Positions 61,242 through 64,000 of a stretch of DNA of 64,000 nucleotides are shown here, piece after piece; within the stretch, counting starts at the first letter, position 1, and each line of letters starts with the position of its first letter. Both the position numbers and the translations under genes were made by a program. Under the pieces are notes generated by a model. The model saw only the letters and a program-made list of their open reading frames with translations. It did not search any database and was not told the DNA's origin. Source of the DNA: Lysobacterales bacterium (GTDB lineage Bacteria > Pseudomonadota > Gammaproteobacteria > Xanthomonadales > Xanthomonadaceae); assembly GCA_014946745.1 (NCBI GenBank), contig JADCRD010000001.1, positions 434,001-498,000 on the forward strand, read 5' to 3'.

Positions 61242-64000
61242 ATGCCCAGAGCCGTCACTGCCGCTGTTCTTGCGCTTGCACTGCTGCTGTCCCTGGGGGC
61301 GGCAGCGGAGCGTGCGCGCGCGCAGGCGACGAGCGTGGCCGCGGCGCCCCCGGCTCAGACCCCGCTCAACGAGCTTTCGAGGCGCAACTGGACCACGCGC
61401 GAGGGCCTGCCGCACAACTCGATCAATGCCCTGGCGCAGACTCGGGATGGCTATCTATGGCTGGCCACCTGGGAGGGCCTGACCCGCTACAACGGCCGCG
61501 AGTTCGAGCTGTTCGGCCGCGACCAGCTGCCGCCACTGCAGGATCTCGCCATGCGCAGCCTGCACCTCGATCACGAAGGCGGGCTCTGGGTGGGCGGTGT
61601 GCGCGGCGATCTTCTCCGTTACCACCACGGAGAATGGTCGCGCCTCGAGCCGGCCGAGGCCTTCGTCAACGCGCTGCTGCTCGATCGCGCCGGTCGACTC
61701 TGGGTGGGCCAGGAGGCCCGCGGCCTGCTGCGTATCGACCCCGATGGCCACCGCCAGGTCTACGGACGCGCCCAGGGCATGCTAGGCGACAGCGTCTTCG
61801 AGCTGGTGATGGACCGCCAGGGCCGCGTCTTCGCCGGCACCTCGGGGGGGCTGGTGCGCGTCGAGGGCGAGTACGCCGTCGAGGTCCGCTATGCCGAATC
61901 CGCGGACAGCCCGGCGGTGCTGGGTCTCAATCTGGACCGCGAGGGCCGGTTGCTGCTGTCGACCGCGCGCGGTGCCTACCGCTCGCGCACGTCCGACTAC
62001 GCCGAGGGCTTCGATTCCCTGCACCCCGATCTCGCGGGTCGCAGCGTGTTCCGCATGGTCGAGGGCCCGGACGGCTCGCTGTGGATCGGCACCGCCATTG
62101 GCGGTCTGGCGCGGCTGTACGGCGACACGCTTGAAACCTTGGGGACCACGCAGGGGTTGCCCAGCGGGCGGGTGCTGTCGCTGCTTCTCGATCAGGAGGA
62201 CGCCCTCTGGGTCGCCACCAACGGCGGTCTGATGCGTCTGGGTGCAGCGCCGTTCTCCAGCCTGACCGCGGCCCAGGGTCTGTCCGAGAACTTCGTGCGC
62301 GCGGTGTTTCGCGCTCGCGACGGCAGCCTGTGGCTTGGCACCGGGCGTGGGCTCAATCGCGTCGTCGACGGCCAGCTGGTGCCGATCGAGGATCCACGGC
62401 TGCGCGAAATGTCGGTGCTGAGCCTGACGCAGAGCGCCGATGGTAGCCTGCTGGTGGGCAGCTTCGACCGCGGCGTCGCGCGCGTTCGCGACGGTCGAAT
62501 CGTCGAGGTCATCGATCGCAGCCGCGGCCTGCCCTCGGACCAGATCCGGACGCTGCGGGAAACGCGCGACGGCGCGCTCTGGATCGGCACCATCGAAGGC
62601 TTGGCCGTGCTGGAGCCCGGGGAAGAGCGCGCCCGCCAGCTGCCGCCCGGTCCCGCTGGCGTGTTCATCAACACGCTGAACGAAGACGATCAGGGCCGGA
62701 TCTGGGTGGGGTCGACGCGGGGCCTGGACCTCATCGAAGACCGGCGCAGCATCGTCGCCGGGCCGCGCCTGCCCGCCGATGCGCGCGCGGTGTTCGCCCT
62801 CGCTCGCGATGGCGACAGCGCGGCCTTCTGGGTGTCCACCGATCGCGGATTGATGCGGCTCGAGCCGGAGACCCGCGAGATCACCTTGCTCGGCCCCGAG
62901 CAGGGCCTGCCGGTCGAAAAGGTCTTCAACGCCTTGGCCGATGGCACGGGTCAGCTGTGGCTCTCTTCGAACCGCGGCGCGATCCGGCTGAAGCGCGACG
63001 ACGCGGTTGCGGTGCTGCGCGGCGAGCTGCCGCGGATCAGCGCGGATGTGTTCGACGAGTCGCACGGCATGGAGAGCAGCCAGTGCAACACCGGCAGCCC
63101 GGCCGGCGCGTTGGACGCCGAGGGCAATGTCTGGATCGCCACCGCTTTCGGTGCTGCGCGCATCCGCCGCGAGCGCCTCGGTGATGACACCGCACGTCCT
63201 CTGCCCACGGTGCTGGAGCACGTGGCCGCCGAAGGTCGGGCCCTGCGGATCGATCGGCCTGCGGTGCTGCCCGCGGACACCAGCCGCGTGGCCTTCAGCG
63301 TGGCGGGCCTCGGCTTCGTAATGCCGGAGCGGATTCACTACCGCTATCGACTGGAGGGCTTTGACACCGACTGGGTCGAGCGCGGTCGTCTGCACGCGGT
63401 GGAGTACACCAACCTGCCGCCCGGTCGCTATCGGCTGCGCGCGCAGGCGGCTTATGCAGGCAGCCCTTGGGACTCGCCCGAAGCCAGCTTCGAGTTCCAG
63501 ATTCTGCCGGCGCCCTGGGAGCGGCCCTGGGTGCAGGCGCTGGTCGGGCTGTTGCTGCTGGGGCTTGCCTTCCTGATCTACCGGCTGCGGGTGCGCGCGC
63601 TGCGTGCGCAGGCGGTGAGCCTGCAGCAGGCGGTCGATCGCAAAACCGCCGAGCTGCGCGCATCCACCGAACGCCTGCTGGCCGCCGATGCGGAGAAGAC
63701 CCAGCTGATGGACCAGCTGCGCGAACAGGCGGAGGCCTTCGAGCGTCAGGCCCGCGAGGACGCGCTCACCGGCCTCGCCAATCGCCGGGCCTTCGATGAG
63801 ACCGCCGCCCGCGAGTTCAGCCGCGCCCGTCGCATGGACACGCCGCTGTGTCTTGCGCTGATCGACATCGACCATTTCAAGCGCATCAACGACAGCTACA
63901 GCCATGCAGCCGGCGATGAGGTGATCGTGCGCCTGGCGCAGCTCATGAAGCGACAGAGTCGCGGCATGGACGTGGTGGCGCGCTGGGGCGGCGAGGAGTT
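61242..64000 (+). CDS. Two-component-regulator-propeller diguanylate cyclase (partial, runs off window)
   Basis: At least 919 aa. A signal peptide (1-28) leads to a periplasmic sensor made of repeated Reg_prop blades from about residue 45 to 660 (TRDGYLWLATWEGLTRYNG, GRLWVGQEARGLLRI, GSLWIGTAIGGLARL and similar, one about every 45-50 residues). A Y_Y_Y domain follows (about 690-760). One membrane helix near 768-784, a coiled coil (about 785-835) and a GGDEF domain come next (DALTGLANRRAFDE, LIDIDHFKRINDSYSHAAGDE). The window ends inside RWGGEE, so the catalytic loop is present up to that point. It should make cyclic-di-GMP in response to an extracytoplasmic, probably sugar or polymer, signal. 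Confidence 0.93.
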   Translation, partial: MPRAVTAAVLALALLLSLGAAAERARAQATSVAAAPPAQTPLNELSRRNWTTREGLPHNSINALAQTRDGYLWLATWEGLTRYNGREFELFGRDQLPPLQDLAMRSLHLDHEGGLWVGGVRGDLLRYHHGEWSRLEPAEAFVNALLLDRAGRLWVGQEARGLLRIDPDGHRQVYGRAQGMLGDSVFELVMDRQGRVFAGTSGGLVRVEGEYAVEVRYAESADSPAVLGLNLDREGRLLLSTARGAYRSRTSDYAEGFDSLHPDLAGRSVFRMVEGPDGSLWIGTAIGGLARLYGDTLETLGTTQGLPSGRVLSLLLDQEDALWVATNGGLMRLGAAPFSSLTAAQGLSENFVRAVFRARDGSLWLGTGRGLNRVVDGQLVPIEDPRLREMSVLSLTQSADGSLLVGSFDRGVARVRDGRIVEVIDRSRGLPSDQIRTLRETRDGALWIGTIEGLAVLEPGEERARQLPPGPAGVFINTLNEDDQGRIWVGSTRGLDLIEDRRSIVAGPRLPADARAVFALARDGDSAAFWVSTDRGLMRLEPETREITLLGPEQGLPVEKVFNALADGTGQLWLSSNRGAIRLKRDDAVAVLRGELPRISADVFDESHGMESSQCNTGSPAGALDAEGNVWIATAFGAARIRRERLGDDTARPLPTVLEHVAAEGRALRIDRPAVLPADTSRVAFSVAGLGFVMPERIHYRYRLEGFDTDWVERGRLHAVEYTNLPPGRYRLRAQAAYAGSPWDSPEASFEFQILPAPWERPWVQALVGLLLLGLAFLIYRLRVRALRAQAVSLQQAVDRKTAELRASTERLLAADAEKTQLMDQLREQAEAFERQAREDALTGLANRRAFDETAAREFSRARRMDTPLCLALIDIDHFKRINDSYSHAAGDEVIVRLAQLMKRQSRGMDVVARWGGEE

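Noticed and set aside
61782-63905. Open frame of 707 codons antisense to the propeller-GGDEF gene
   Set aside because: A shadow of the repeated blades on the plus strand; no signal, domain or ribosome site.

Overview
The window is 64 kb of compact, GC-rich chromosomal DNA (GC-ending codons, many 4-bp ATGA/GTGA gene overlaps, GTG and TTG starts). Gene content and order point to a gammaproteobacterium of the order Lysobacterales (Xanthomonadales). The grounds are mltD-gloB and yafS-like/rnhA/dnaQ (one block in E. coli, split here by about 9 kb), M48 peptidase-phoB-phoR-ppk-ppx, Bpt-type aminoacyltransferase, a tRNA next to ppiD, and secreted proteins with a GF(D/E) tag. The genus cannot be fixed from sequence alone. 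I see no rRNA operon, CRISPR array, prophage or complete insertion sequence.

Layout: (1) 1-7.7 kb: tRNA-Asp, ppiD, fabI, mltD, gloB, an alpha/beta hydrolase and a glycine-zipper envelope protein. (2) 7.8-13.2 kb: a secreted amidohydrolase, a DUF2062 membrane protein, an M15 peptidase and a large secreted beta-sandwich protein. (3) 13.2-18.3 kb: relA, a yafS-like methyltransferase, rnhA, dnaQ and a Ser/Thr kinase in a tightly packed run. (4) 18.4-24.3 kb: a secreted M12B-like metalloprotease, tRNA-Ser, the coupled trio pxpA-DUF969-DUF979 (probable 5-oxoproline uptake and hydrolysis) and a BepA-like M48 protease. (5) 24.3-31.5 kb: phoB-phoR-ppk-ppx (phosphate sensing and polyphosphate turnover) and a CorC-type transporter. 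(6) 31.6-45 kb: lemA-DUF2207, many small membrane or DUF proteins, an outer-membrane porin and one frameshifted gene. (7) 45-54.3 kb: mfd with a coupled small gene, two ECF sigma factors (one fused to a membrane domain), bpt, a MarR regulator, tesB and an AmpD-like amidase. (8) 54.3-57.5 kb: an accessory pocket with a small unknown domain, present once alone and once fused to an FAD oxidase. (9) 57.6-64 kb: a hydrolase coupled to rlmKL, a PmtA-like methyltransferase, and a beta-propeller diguanylate cyclase that runs off the window.

The most unusual feature is a family of about seven short dispersed repeats (roughly 90-190 bp). They have a mosaic structure, hairpins at both ends, a GGG(A/C)A terminus and flanking TA. 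Three copies begin exactly in the TAG stop codon of the upstream gene, so the element end forms part of the stop. I interpret them as MITE-like non-autonomous elements with TA target choice. The second notable item is the unrecognised domain at 54.8-56.0 kb.
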